Virus record (IMG/VR): IMGVR_UViG_3300037095_000200
Coordinates: 1-38,471 of that record
From: a virus
Length of the DNA stretch: 38,471 bases
Direction: 5' to 3' (one strand)
Shown: one piece after another, positions 15,062 to 22,478 of the stretch
Numbering within the stretch: position 1 is the stretch's first letter
Layout of the letters: each line of letters begins with the position of its first letter
The notes under the pieces: generated by a model
Seen by the model: the letters and a program-made list of their open reading frames with translations, nothing else
The model's database searches: none
What the model was told of the DNA's origin: nothing
Position numbers and translations under genes: made by a program

Positions 15062-15826
15062 ATGAATTTTCAAGGTGGAAGTGGCGTCCTGATTGGGACG
15101 CCGAATGTGAACATCGACAACCTCACCGATCTGAGCCCGCGCCCCTATCCGGTTCTGCAGGAAGTGAGCTGCGAGTTCAAGGGTGACACCAAGGATCTCT
15201 TTGGTCAGGGAATTTTTGCTGTCGATACTTTCGATGGCAAGGTGACTGTGAGCGGCAAGGGCAAGATTATCGCTCCGCCTCCCTCGCTGATTGGCCCTTT
15301 GTTTTTCGGTTCCACGCCCAAGCAGGGACTGAACCGTCCAGTGCAAAATGAAGAGCAGGCGCCGGTGGCCACGCTGATTCCAAACAACCCCACCGCAACC
15401 ATCAACCTCGGCGTCATCAACGGAGATACCGGCGATCCAATGTCTCTCTATGAGGGCGTTGGCGCTCCTCCGATTGGGAGCTATACGTTCACTCCCGCCA
15501 GCAGTTCATCGCCTGTGACCAGCGCGGCCTACAAATTCAACCCTTCCGAACCGGCTTCGGTCGTGTGGCTGAACTATGTCTGGCCGGATTTGGTCAACGG
15601 CGAGACGCTGGATCTGATGAACATGCCCATGGGCACCAGGCCGCGGCAAAACATGTACATGTTCAACAAATACCGCGGCAAGACAGTGGCCCTGATCCTG
15701 AACCAGGTTATTCTTGGCTCTTTTTCGATCGCCTCGAAGCTGGAAGATCACTGGCTTTCGGACTTTGACTTCAAAGCCTGCTGTGATTTCAGCAACAAGC
15801 TGGGATCGTTTGAAATGGACATGTAA
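15062..15826 (+). CDS. major tail (tube) protein
   Basis: The ATG at 15062 has AAGGAG six bases upstream. The 254-residue product is beta-rich and contains LQEVSCEFKGDTKDLFGQGIFAVDTFDGKVTVSGKGK-type segments, in which a membrane-free strand pattern precedes the conserved lysine-rich turn. The C-terminal FKACCDFSNKLGSFEMDM region resembles other tube proteins. Location between the terminator-like gene and the chaperone pair supports the role. An inverted repeat follows the stop, as after the capsid gene, which suggests both abundant proteins share the same 3' end design. Confidence 0.75.
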   Translation: MNFQGGSGVLIGTPNVNIDNLTDLSPRPYPVLQEVSCEFKGDTKDLFGQGIFAVDTFDGKVTVSGKGKIIAPPPSLIGPLFFGSTPKQGLNRPVQNEEQAPVATLIPNNPTATINLGVINGDTGDPMSLYEGVGAPPIGSYTFTPASSSSPVTSAAYKFNPSEPASVVWLNYVWPDLVNGETLDLMNMPMGTRPRQNMYMFNKYRGKTVALILNQVILGSFSIASKLEDHWLSDFDFKACCDFSNKLGSFEMDM

Positions 15827-15832
15827 ACTGCT

Positions 15833-15860
15833 TTCGCAGCCTGTGGTAACAGGCTGCGAA
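15833..15860 (+). terminator. 12-bp inverted repeat after the major tail gene
   Basis: TTCGCAGCCTGT (15833-15844) and ACAGGCTGCGAA (15849-15860) are exact complements around GGTA. It starts seven bases after the stop. No T tract follows, so it may be an attenuator or a 3' stability stem. Confidence 0.5.
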
Positions 15861-15998
15861 GGGGCGCGGGCCTTCCATCCCGTTCCTCCGGCCGGAGCGT
15901 GTCCCGAGCGCGCTTCGGCCTGCCCAATCAGCTCAGGAAAACGTCACTCTTGAGGGAAAGAGGTCGCGAGAATTGCCAGAGCGTCTTCCACTGCGCTG

Positions 15999-16034
15999 TC
16001 ATCCTGAACGGAGCGCAGCGCAGTCGAAGGATCC
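15999..16034 (+). repeat. REP-like spacer repeat
   Basis: The stretch begins GTCATCCTGAACGGAGCG and ends GTCGAAGGATCC, with complementary ends (GGATCC/ATCCTGA type). It resembles spacer repeats I associate with bacterial chromosomes, not phages. Its 19-base core (16013-16031) occurs inverted inside a gene at 37841-37859. The surrounding 15861-16047 shows no gene. Confidence 0.5.
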
Positions 16035-16047
16035 GCGTTTGCTTTTT

Positions 16048-16075
16048 CCTAACCCCTAACCCCTAATCCCTGTTC
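16048..16075 (+). repeat. heptad array before the tail chaperone gene
   Basis: Units read CCTAACC, CCTAACC, CCTAATC and CCTGTTC. The SD (TTTGGAG) follows a few bases later. Confidence 0.8.
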
Positions 16076-16088
16076 TTTGGAGTAACCC

Positions 16089-16397
16089 ATGCCACAAAAA
16101 CTTCGCTACCTCGGCGTCCCTGTCTACATGAACGGGCAAAACTTCTACATTCCCTCGCTTTCCAAGCGCCAGTATCAGGAGAATGCCGCGCGGCTCGCCG
16201 CCGGCGTCCCTGAGGGCACTCCTACGGAGCAGGGGGTCACCTGGTTCGACGACATCATTCTGCTGGCCATCCAGCGCAACTATCCGGAAGTCACCGCCGA
16301 CGATCTGGCCGAGTGGCTTGATCTGAATACCAGCACGCTCGCCCTCAAGGCGCTTTCCGGCCAGAGCGGCCTGGAGGCGGTCTCTGAGGGGGAATAG
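16089..16397 (+). CDS. tail assembly chaperone, short form (gpG-like)
   Basis: The 102-residue protein begins MPQKLRYLGVPVYMNGQNFY and ends EAVSEGE. Size, position between tube protein and tape measure, and the overlapping downstream frame match the G/GT chaperone pair of lambdoid phages, which coats the tape measure during tail assembly. The ATG has TTTGGAG upstream. The sequence itself is not strongly conserved in this family, so gene order and the frameshift arrangement carry most of the evidence. Confidence 0.75.
   Translation: MPQKLRYLGVPVYMNGQNFYIPSLSKRQYQENAARLAAGVPEGTPTEQGVTWFDDIILLAIQRNYPEVTADDLAEWLDLNTSTLALKALSGQSGLEAVSEGE
16388..16394 (+). promoter_or_regulatory. probable -1 ribosomal frameshift site
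   Basis: G-GGG-GAA in the zero frame allows the P-site tRNA to re-pair after slipping back one base. It lies in the only nine-base window in which both frames are open. It is not a textbook X-XXY-YYZ heptamer, since the A-site codon re-pairs poorly. Confidence 0.5.
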
Positions 16398-16792
16398 CCG
16401 CCGGTGACGGGGAGATCGACTGGGCGGCGATCGACAGCCGCATAGCCACCGCTACCGGCTGGACCTTTGAGCAGATCGACGAGATGTGCTTCGGCCGCAT
16501 TGTCGCCCTGCTCCTCTATTGGCGAAAATCGCCACCTGTGCACGATCTGCTGGCCCTGCGTTATCTCGGACCGCAAGAGCAGCGGACAGTGGACAGCGGA
16601 CAGGGGTCAGTTTCAAGGCCCGATAACGGCGAAACCGTCTCGCAGACCCCGCAGATCGCCCGGTTTTTGGGCGTGCCGGTACGCAAGATGAGCGACAAAA
16701 CCCGCGCCCTCTACGAATACGCGCAGAGTGTGATCCACCCGAAAGAAGCATCGAAAAAAGACGAAAGTGGTAAGACTCCTCCACGGCGGTGA
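16388..16792 (+). CDS. tail assembly chaperone extension (gpT-like), probably made by -1 frameshift
   Basis: This frame is -1 relative to 16089-16397. It is bounded upstream by a TGA at 16385-16387 and crosses the zero-frame TAG at 16395, so a ribosome must slip within 16388-16397, where GGGGGAA lies. The fused product would be about 234 residues. The extension reads DWAAIDSRIATATGWTFEQI and CFGRIVALLLYWRK, of the kind seen in T domains. An in-frame heptad array (16582-16609) encodes VDSGQ-type residues. The C-terminal tail is basic. Independent initiation at an internal ATG (16484) is the alternative. Confidence 0.65.
   Translation, partial: GGIAAGDGEIDWAAIDSRIATATGWTFEQIDEMCFGRIVALLLYWRKSPPVHDLLALRYLGPQEQRTVDSGQGSVSRPDNGETVSQTPQIARFLGVPVRKMSDKTRALYEYAQSVIHPKEASKKDESGKTPPRR
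16582..16609 (+). repeat. in-frame heptad array in the chaperone extension
   Basis: Units read GCGGACA, GTGGACA, GCGGACA and GGGGTCA. It is in the G-rich, stop-free orientation. Confidence 0.7.
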
Positions 16793-16821
16793 GCTAGAAT
16801 GCTGTCGTGGGGGAGTACCGC

Positions 16822-17043
16822 ATGGGGTCTCGAAAACGATTTGCGCTAGCATTCCTTTTGTGTATTTTTTGTGTGGGAAGCGTCTTGATTTATGAGGATG
16901 CTGCCTACGCAACCTGTACCGGTTCCGATCCGTGCTATGCCTGTAAAAATTGTTCGCATTGCCGGCATTGTGCGAAGGAGGGCGGAAAATGTGGAGTTTG
17001 CAAAAGGCATGAGGTTACACAATGGAAGGGGAGCAAATCATGA
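16822..17043 (+). CDS. small secreted cysteine-rich protein
   Basis: The ATG at 16822 has GGGGGAG upstream. The 73-residue product has a signal peptide-like N-terminus (MGSRKRFALAFLLCIFCVGS) and a likely cut after ATA/YA near residue 32. The mature part is packed with regularly spaced cysteines: C-TGSDP-C-YA-C-KN-C-SH-C-RH-C then C-GV-C. It is probably exported and disulfide-bonded or metal-binding. It is not a structural tail protein by appearance. It shares an operon, through an ATGA overlap, with a second exported protein and then a terminator, so it looks like a moron inserted between chaperone and tape measure. Function is unknown. Confidence 0.7.
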   Translation: MGSRKRFALAFLLCIFCVGSVLIYEDAAYATCTGSDPCYACKNCSHCRHCAKEGGKCGVCKRHEVTQWKGSKS

Positions 17044-17612
17044 AAAAATGGATTCTCCTCTCGCTTGCCGTCGCCTTGATGATCGCTGAGAGCTGCTACG
17101 GAACCAAGAAACCTGTAAGTGACTGGGATCAATATTTTGGGGCCGGTGTTGTGCCATCCTATCCGTACGCGGCTCGCCTTGTTAGAACAAGTTCGAACGA
17201 TCAGCACTATAGATACACAGATTCAACCGGGAATACACAAAGTTGGCATTGCTCCGCGGATGAGTCGGGGGCTGAATGTGCTGAGGGGTTCGGGCTTTAT
17301 TTTTATCTCGTCCAAGCGGACGGGGGTGGATACTATGTTGCCGATGAGCGCTGGGGATACGGTGATCCATGGGATATGACGTTTGAGCCAGACTCGATCT
17401 TCACAGTCATGGGGCGCTCTAATAGCGACATGCCTGTCTTTCATTTTCGCTTTGTGCAACGCGAGGGAGTAGACCTGGCTTGCATCCAGCAGCCTGGTAC
17501 CGAGTCGATACCGAATGGTAAAGCGAGAAAAAATTATGCAAAACACCATCGTCTTGAATCGTGCTATCAGACGAAACCACAAGCAATCTATCCACGCGAC
17601 GGCTGGAAATAA
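17040..17612 (+). CDS. exported protein of unknown function
   Basis: From the ATG at 17040 (GGGGAG upstream, overlapping the previous stop) the product is 190 residues with a clear signal sequence, MKKWILLSLAVALMIAESCYG. The residues before C19 (AES) do not fit a lipobox well, so a type I signal peptide is more likely. The mature part is Tyr/Trp/Gly-rich with several cysteines (for example C76, C85, C150, C180) that could form disulfides. It may act in the periplasm or at the surface, for example in superinfection exclusion or lysogenic conversion. Base composition is lower in GC than that of the tail genes. I recognise no family. Confidence 0.65.
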   Translation: MKKWILLSLAVALMIAESCYGTKKPVSDWDQYFGAGVVPSYPYAARLVRTSSNDQHYRYTDSTGNTQSWHCSADESGAECAEGFGLYFYLVQADGGGYYVADERWGYGDPWDMTFEPDSIFTVMGRSNSDMPVFHFRFVQREGVDLACIQQPGTESIPNGKARKNYAKHHRLESCYQTKPQAIYPRDGWK

Positions 17613-17637
17613 TCTAACCGAACAGGTAACTGCAAAG

Positions 17638-17658
17638 CCCCGCCCCGGCGGGGTTTTT
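17638..17658 (+). terminator. intrinsic terminator after the exported-protein cassette
   Basis: CCCCGC (17638-17643) pairs with GCGGGG (17648-17653), with a four-base loop, and TTTTT (17654-17658) follows directly. It stands 18 bases before the tape-measure ATG. It ends the accessory cassette but would also cut tape-measure transcription unless antitermination or a downstream start occurs. Confidence 0.85.
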
Positions 17659-17675
17659 CTATTGGAGAAAACATC

Positions 17676-20306
17676 ATGGCTGAAGATGCTGTAGTTCGAA
17701 TTGGCGCAGTCTTTGACAAGACTAATGTCGAAGAGGGCATCACCAGTACGACGGAACTGATCAATAAGTCCAATCAGAGCATATCGCCCATCGTTGAGGA
17801 GACCAGCGCCCGGACTACGTCTGCATACATGAATATGAGCGCGGCGGCAAAAGAACTTGCCAACAATGTCAGCGCCAGCGCAATCAGGCAAGCTGAGGCC
17901 ATGAAGGGGATCGTCGTCGCCCAGGCGGATGTGCGCCGGTCCTGGGTGCTTGTCAAAGATGCCAGCTTGCCTGCTGAAGAGAGCATTCGCCGTCTGGCGG
18001 CTTCGCAGCAGCTTCTGACTGCTGCCCAGGCTGAAGGAGCTGCCGCCGTCAAGGCAGCCGCCGCCGAGATGGCCGCCAGCGCGCCGCCGGTAGCCGCTGC
18101 GTGGACCGTCGCTGGAGCGGAGGTTAAAGCGGCGCTCACAGGCATGCAGGCGAAGTTCGCTGCTACCGCCGAGACTTCAAAGATCAGCGCTGCCGGCATC
18201 GGTGCTGGGTTTGCCGGCCTCAGTTCGCTGATGGGAGCGGGCATCTTGGCCGGCTTCGCAGCCCACTTCATTGACGATGCGGTGAAGGTGAATGTTGAAC
18301 TGGGCCATATGGCCGAAGAGACAGGATTCACCTTTGAACGCATGGCCGGGTTACGGCAGATGGCGAAGGAGTTGGGGATGGACCTTGACACACTCGCCAG
18401 GTCTCTCTTTCATATGAACGCTGTGCAGTACGAGGCGAACCATGGCAGCGATAAGCTGAAGCAAGCTTTTCTCGATCTCGATGTTACTGAAGAACAGTTG
18501 AAAAACGACTCGCCGGAGGAGATGCTGCAGCATCTTGCTATCGGGATGCAAAAGTATGCTGGTTCGACGATGGAGGCCAATGCGGTTCGGGAGATATTCT
18601 CGCGCGGCGGCGTCAAGTTGATCCCCCTTCTGGAAGCGGAAGGAGCTAATCTTCTGCGCGATGCGGATGCTGCGGGGAAGAAGACCGGTGCGGATAAGGA
18701 GGCGAACGCGGCCTCGCTGGAATGGACGAAAAACCTTGCGCAGCTCTCCGGGGAACTGATGGCGCTCGGTAACGCGATTATTGAAAATCTTCATTACGTT
18801 GAAGCATTTGGTGCTGCCATTGGGTCGTATCTCAACGTGGCTTTTCAGGCTGTATACGCTTCGATCAAGGAGACAATTCAAGCGCTTAAGGGACTTGGCC
18901 AGCTAATGATTGACGCGGTCACTGGCCACTGGCGCGATATGCCGAAAGATTGGCAAGCAGCCAATGATGCGATGGTTGCGACAACCGGTAAGGCACTCGA
19001 TGACATAAAAGCCCGCTGGAAAGAGGTGGACGATTTAGCAAAGGGGCCCTTGAAGTCGGATGGAAATGCCCCTAAACCTTCCCATGGCGGCAAGAAGGAT
19101 GAAAACCCTGAGGCTGCTGGCGCGGCTGGCGGCGGCAAAGGTGGCACACAGGCGGCCGGGCCGGAAATCCAGACCCTCGCGGCAACGAGTGTCTTGGATC
19201 AAAATCAAGACAAGGGCCTCGCGCAGACGGTGTGGGATGTGCAAGCCGCCAAAGGGGCGCAGGCGCAGATTGCCGCGTTTTTCAAGGATTACAACAAGGC
19301 GGCTGCCGATGCCGCCAAGCGCGCCGTTGAGTCGGAACGCTCAGCCGCCGAAGAGAAGATTCGCATCGGCCTCAAAGATCTGGAGGACTTCGAGGAGGAC
19401 TGCCGTTTCAAGGTCCGCATGGGTGAGATGAGCGAGCGGCAGATGCTGGCCGCCGTCGAAGCCGCTGCGAAAAAGGAAGAGCAGATCCGCCGCCAGCAAT
19501 CTACGGTCATCGAAGGCCTCGATCGCAACAACGAAAAGCGCTTCGCCGAAGATCTGAAAAAAGAAGAGCAGGACACGCGCGAATTTACCAAGCACATCAC
19601 CCAACTGCATCAGCAGGCGGCGCTGAAAATCAAAACCGAGTGGGATAAGGCGACGAAACAGTTCAATACGGCTTTTACCACCGCCTTCAACCAGATCATC
19701 ACCCAGTCGAAGTCCGTCTCGCAGGCTTTTTCGGAGATGTTCAACAAGATCATTCTCGACGTGGCCGACATGGTTGTGCAGTGGCTGCTGAAGGAAGCGG
19801 AAAAATGGGCCCTCCTGAAGATCATGCAGGTGATGGGGTTCACTACTCAGAAAACCACAGAGGGCGCGGCCAATGCCGCGTCGGCGACCAGCTATGCCGC
19901 CGTGGCTGCCGCGGCAGCCGCATCTACGGTCGCCGGGGTGCCTATCATTGGACCGGCACTCGCGGTGGCTGCGGCTGGTGCGATGATGGCTTCGATGGCG
20001 CCTTATATTGCCATCGCTGCGCTGGGCGATTCAGGCGGCATGATTCCCCACGGCGGCATGATGGTCAATCTCTCCGGAGCGGCAGAGCGCACTCTCGATC
20101 CGCGTCAGACGGCTAATTTCGACAAGATGGTCAGCAACAACAGCTCCAGCTCCAGCTCCAGTTCCGCGAATACGACTCATAACCACATCACCCAAAACCT
20201 CAACGGCTACGACCGCGCCGGCATGAAAGCCGCTCTCCGCGGCCACGCCGATGAGATCCTCGACATCGTCCGCGGCGGCTACCGCAGCGGCGCATTGACC
20301 GCATAA
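17676..20306 (+). CDS. tape measure protein
   Basis: The 876-residue protein is almost wholly helical and Ala-rich, the longest gene after the hub protein, and lies directly after the chaperone and accessory genes. It has hydrophobic stretches at about residues 170-205 (GIGAGFAGLSSLMGAGILAG) and 735-790. Long charged coiled coils (about 545-665) lie in between, and a Ser-rich run near 815-828 precedes a short C-terminal domain. The protein sets tail length and is ejected into the host envelope. By the rule of thumb of about 0.15 nm per residue, the tail would be roughly 130 nm. SD TTGGAG lies upstream. Confidence 0.85.
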   Translation: MAEDAVVRIGAVFDKTNVEEGITSTTELINKSNQSISPIVEETSARTTSAYMNMSAAAKELANNVSASAIRQAEAMKGIVVAQADVRRSWVLVKDASLPAEESIRRLAASQQLLTAAQAEGAAAVKAAAAEMAASAPPVAAAWTVAGAEVKAALTGMQAKFAATAETSKISAAGIGAGFAGLSSLMGAGILAGFAAHFIDDAVKVNVELGHMAEETGFTFERMAGLRQMAKELGMDLDTLARSLFHMNAVQYEANHGSDKLKQAFLDLDVTEEQLKNDSPEEMLQHLAIGMQKYAGSTMEANAVREIFSRGGVKLIPLLEAEGANLLRDADAAGKKTGADKEANAASLEWTKNLAQLSGELMALGNAIIENLHYVEAFGAAIGSYLNVAFQAVYASIKETIQALKGLGQLMIDAVTGHWRDMPKDWQAANDAMVATTGKALDDIKARWKEVDDLAKGPLKSDGNAPKPSHGGKKDENPEAAGAAGGGKGGTQAAGPEIQTLAATSVLDQNQDKGLAQTVWDVQAAKGAQAQIAAFFKDYNKAAADAAKRAVESERSAAEEKIRIGLKDLEDFEEDCRFKVRMGEMSERQMLAAVEAAAKKEEQIRRQQSTVIEGLDRNNEKRFAEDLKKEEQDTREFTKHITQLHQQAALKIKTEWDKATKQFNTAFTTAFNQIITQSKSVSQAFSEMFNKIILDVADMVVQWLLKEAEKWALLKIMQVMGFTTQKTTEGAANAASATSYAAVAAAAAASTVAGVPIIGPALAVAAAGAMMASMAPYIAIAALGDSGGMIPHGGMMVNLSGAAERTLDPRQTANFDKMVSNNSSSSSSSSANTTHNHITQNLNGYDRAGMKAALRGHADEILDIVRGGYRSGALTA

Positions 20307-20313
20307 GCGGTTC

Positions 20314-20348
20314 CTAACCCCTAATCCCTAACCCCTAATCCCTATTTT
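20314..20348 (+). repeat. heptad array before the DUF2460-like gene
   Basis: Units read CCTAACC, CCTAATC, CCTAACC and CCTAATC, then CTATTTT. It abuts the hairpin at 20345-20361. Confidence 0.85.
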
Positions 20349-20361
20349 CGCGGAGCGAAAA
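20345..20361 (+). promoter_or_regulatory. hairpin carrying the Shine-Dalgarno and the first base of the start codon
   Basis: TTTTCGC (20345-20351) and GCGAAAA (20355-20361) form a perfect seven-pair stem with loop GGA. The final A is the first base of the ATG at 20361. Folding would block initiation of the DUF2460-like gene. Confidence 0.65.
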
Positions 20362-21125
20362 TGCTCGTTTACCCCACACTCCCGGGCCTCACCCTGCCGG
20401 TGCTCAAGACGGTGGACTTCGACACCCTCGTCGAGTCCGCACCGAACAAGTACGACGTGCGCCTGCCGCAGACGGTGAATCCGATCTGGGGATGGGAACT
20501 GATCTACGACTTTCTCCGCGACTATCCCACGCCCAGCTTCGGTATCGGCGAGCTGCACACCCTACTCGACTTCTTTCTGGCCATGGGGGGCGCGGCGCAG
20601 TCCTTCCTTTTCCTCGATCCCGATGACAACTCCGTCGGCCCGGCGATGGTTGATGGCGAGCCCAATGTTCCGCTGGCGCAGTTGCAACTCGTCACCGATG
20701 GAACCAACTACTATTCGCCGCTGCAGCGCACCTTCGGCGGCCTCTTCTACGAAGACATTGTCGATCTCAATACCGATCCCTACGCCGACGGCCAGCCGTT
20801 GGAGGTCTATTCCGACGGCGTGCAGGCATGGCCCACTGGCGCTGCGCCCGGCGGCTACACCGGTCCGACCTACGAGCTCCTGGGTCCCGGTCTGGCCATT
20901 CCCGGTGCATCCTACATGGGCATGTATCTCGAATGGTCCGCGCAGCCCACCGCGCCGATTACCGCGCAGTTCAGCTTTTATTTTCGCTGCCATTTCGAAA
21001 GCGACTCTCAAGACATGGAAAAGTTCGCCATGGGCGCAAAGCGTACCTGGACCATCGGCGGCAGCGAATCGCAAAACGGCAAGGGCTATCTCAAGCTGAG
21101 CCAGGTCAGGCCAAATCCGCTGTAA
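20361..21125 (+). CDS. distal tail protein, DUF2460-like
   Basis: The 254-residue protein contains the DUF2460 pattern: an N-terminal strand region, then WELIYDFLRD followed by LLDFFLAMGGAAQSFLFLDPDD, and a C-terminal FRCHFESDSQDMEKF. In the Rhodobacter gene transfer agent the DUF2460 protein (gp12) forms the distal end of the tail tube and joins the hub. It follows the tape measure, as expected. Its start is enclosed by a hairpin after a heptad array. A gene for a LuxR-type protein separates it from the DUF2163-like gene, which is unusual. Confidence 0.75.
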   Translation: MLVYPTLPGLTLPVLKTVDFDTLVESAPNKYDVRLPQTVNPIWGWELIYDFLRDYPTPSFGIGELHTLLDFFLAMGGAAQSFLFLDPDDNSVGPAMVDGEPNVPLAQLQLVTDGTNYYSPLQRTFGGLFYEDIVDLNTDPYADGQPLEVYSDGVQAWPTGAAPGGYTGPTYELLGPGLAIPGASYMGMYLEWSAQPTAPITAQFSFYFRCHFESDSQDMEKFAMGAKRTWTIGGSESQNGKGYLKLSQVRPNPL

Positions 21126-21156
21126 GACAGCGATCGTGGATTAGGGGTGCGGCAAA

Positions 21157-21501
21157 ATGAGCGTTGCTTCGACAATTGAATGTCCGCACTGCGGCCATCG
21201 TTCTGAGCTGTCGGTGACGGTGCAGGATGCTATGCCAGACACAGGGCTGGAGGCGCCAGACAAGACAGGTATCTGCGTTCTGAACGCGCTGACATGGCGG
21301 GAAAGAGAAGTGTTGTATGCGCTCTCGCTGGGGGCGACCAATAAGGAACTGGCCCGCATTCTGAACATCTCGAAAGAGACTGTGACCAGGCACCTGAACA
21401 AAATCTATGAAAAGACGGGCATGGGCAATCGACTCGAAGCGGTGTTGTTTATGCAGCAGCACGAAGTGCTGGCCGCAGGATGCAAGGCGGCAGCGAAATG
21501 A
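21157..21501 (+). CDS. LuxR-type helix-turn-helix regulator
   Basis: The 114-residue protein has a short CPHCGHRS knuckle at 9-16 and a complete LuxR/GerE DNA-binding domain at about 44-100: LTWREREVLYALSLGATNKE and ISKETVTRHLNKIYEKTG. There is no receiver or ligand-binding domain. It should bind DNA and may control phage or host genes. Its place between two tail genes, with the stop overlapping the next ATG, means it is expressed late with the tail operon. It is probably an inserted accessory gene. The SD is weak. Confidence 0.8.
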   Translation: MSVASTIECPHCGHRSELSVTVQDAMPDTGLEAPDKTGICVLNALTWREREVLYALSLGATNKELARILNISKETVTRHLNKIYEKTGMGNRLEAVLFMQQHEVLAAGCKAAAK

Positions 21502-22424
21502 GAAAAGTCATTGGCGGCAACGGGCTTGACAATACGGCGGCGGCACAGGCTTACCTCGCGGCCAACAAGACGCTGATGCTGCGCGACCTGATCCTGATCG
21601 GCGAGCCGGAGGATCCGCGGTCCATCTGGCTCACCAATCACGAAGCGCCTGTCATCTACTCGCCCTGGGGACGTTTCAATCCCGCCGTGGTCACCCGCGA
21701 TCGCGTGCAGTGCAAGATCGGCACCGATGCACAGAGCTTGAGCATCACCTGGTCTCCCAACCTGCAAACCACCGGAACAACCATCGCCTCGGCCAGCGTC
21801 GCCCAGCTCGCCCGGCTGCACTTTTTTGATAACTGGCCAGTGCGCATCTGGCGCGCTCTGATGCCCACGCCCGGCGACGCCGATACCCTGGGCTGTGTGG
21901 ATTGGTTTGGCGGCCGCATTGATACCGTACAGCCTTCGCGCAACAAGATCGTCTTCAACGTCAAGAGTTTCCTCGACGTGCTCACGCAAAAAGTGCCCTC
22001 AACCGTCATCGAGACCACGAACACTCTGGCCTCCACCGCAGCGGTCACTTTGCCGCCCGGTGATCCGTCGATTCCGGTCTTTGAGTGTGTGGCTGGCTCG
22101 ACGGAAGATTACATCATTGCCGACTGCACTTCGCCCAGCGCGGGCAAGATCTATTCCGGCAACATCTTTGCCGGCGGCTACATGGTCTTCCTCTCCGGCG
22201 CTGGCGCTACGCTCAATGGGGCCTGGTCCGCGATCGGACAGAATGGCGCCTGGACGGATGGCTTTGGCACCAAGCATTCGCAGTTCGAGCTTTACGCCGC
22301 GCTGCCCTGGCCGCCTACGCCTGGCGTGGATACCTTCTACGTCTCCATGAGCGCGCCGGTCAACATGGCGGATGAAAATTTCTATGGTTTCCCGTTTGTT
22401 CCATCGCCACAATCGGGAGTTTGA
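21498..22424 (+). CDS. baseplate hub protein, DUF2163-like
   Basis: From the ATG at 21498, which overlaps the LuxR-gene stop, the protein is 308 residues. It contains KTLMLRDLILIGEPEDPRSI, a Trp/Asp-rich beta domain (LARLHFFDNWPVRIWRALMP, GCVDWFGGRID) and KIVFNVKSFLDVLTQKVP, which match the DUF2163/BR0599 N-terminal domain. In the gene transfer agent this family (gp13) forms the hub between distal tail and megatron. Cys residues in the C-terminal half (FECVAG, DCTSP) may bind iron-sulphur or zinc as reported for the family. SD is weak, which suggests coupling. Confidence 0.75.
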   Translation: MRKVIGGNGLDNTAAAQAYLAANKTLMLRDLILIGEPEDPRSIWLTNHEAPVIYSPWGRFNPAVVTRDRVQCKIGTDAQSLSITWSPNLQTTGTTIASASVAQLARLHFFDNWPVRIWRALMPTPGDADTLGCVDWFGGRIDTVQPSRNKIVFNVKSFLDVLTQKVPSTVIETTNTLASTAAVTLPPGDPSIPVFECVAGSTEDYIIADCTSPSAGKIYSGNIFAGGYMVFLSGAGATLNGAWSAIGQNGAWTDGFGTKHSQFELYAALPWPPTPGVDTFYVSMSAPVNMADENFYGFPFVPSPQSGV

Positions 22425-22430
22425 GTCAGT

Positions 22431-22465
22431 CTGACCCCTGATCCCTGAAACCTGATCCCTGTTTT
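22431..22465 (+). repeat. heptad array before the NlpC/P60 gene
   Basis: Units read CTGACCC, CTGATCC, CTGAAAC, CTGATCC and CTGTTTT. It leads into the hairpin at 22461-22477. Confidence 0.8.
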
Positions 22466-22477
22466 CCAAAGGAAAAC
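22461..22477 (+). promoter_or_regulatory. hairpin carrying the Shine-Dalgarno of the NlpC/P60 gene
   Basis: GTTTTCC (22461-22467) and GGAAAAC (22471-22477) form a perfect stem with loop AAA. The SD (AAAGGA) spans loop and stem, and the ATG follows one base later at 22479. The stem sequence differs from the other three hairpins while the design is the same. Confidence 0.65.
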
Positions 22478-22478
22478 A

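Noticed and set aside
16484-16792. Independent chaperone gene starting at an internal ATG
   Set aside because: The frame is open upstream only to 16388, exactly at the end of the G gene, as expected for a frameshift product; an independent start cannot be fully excluded.
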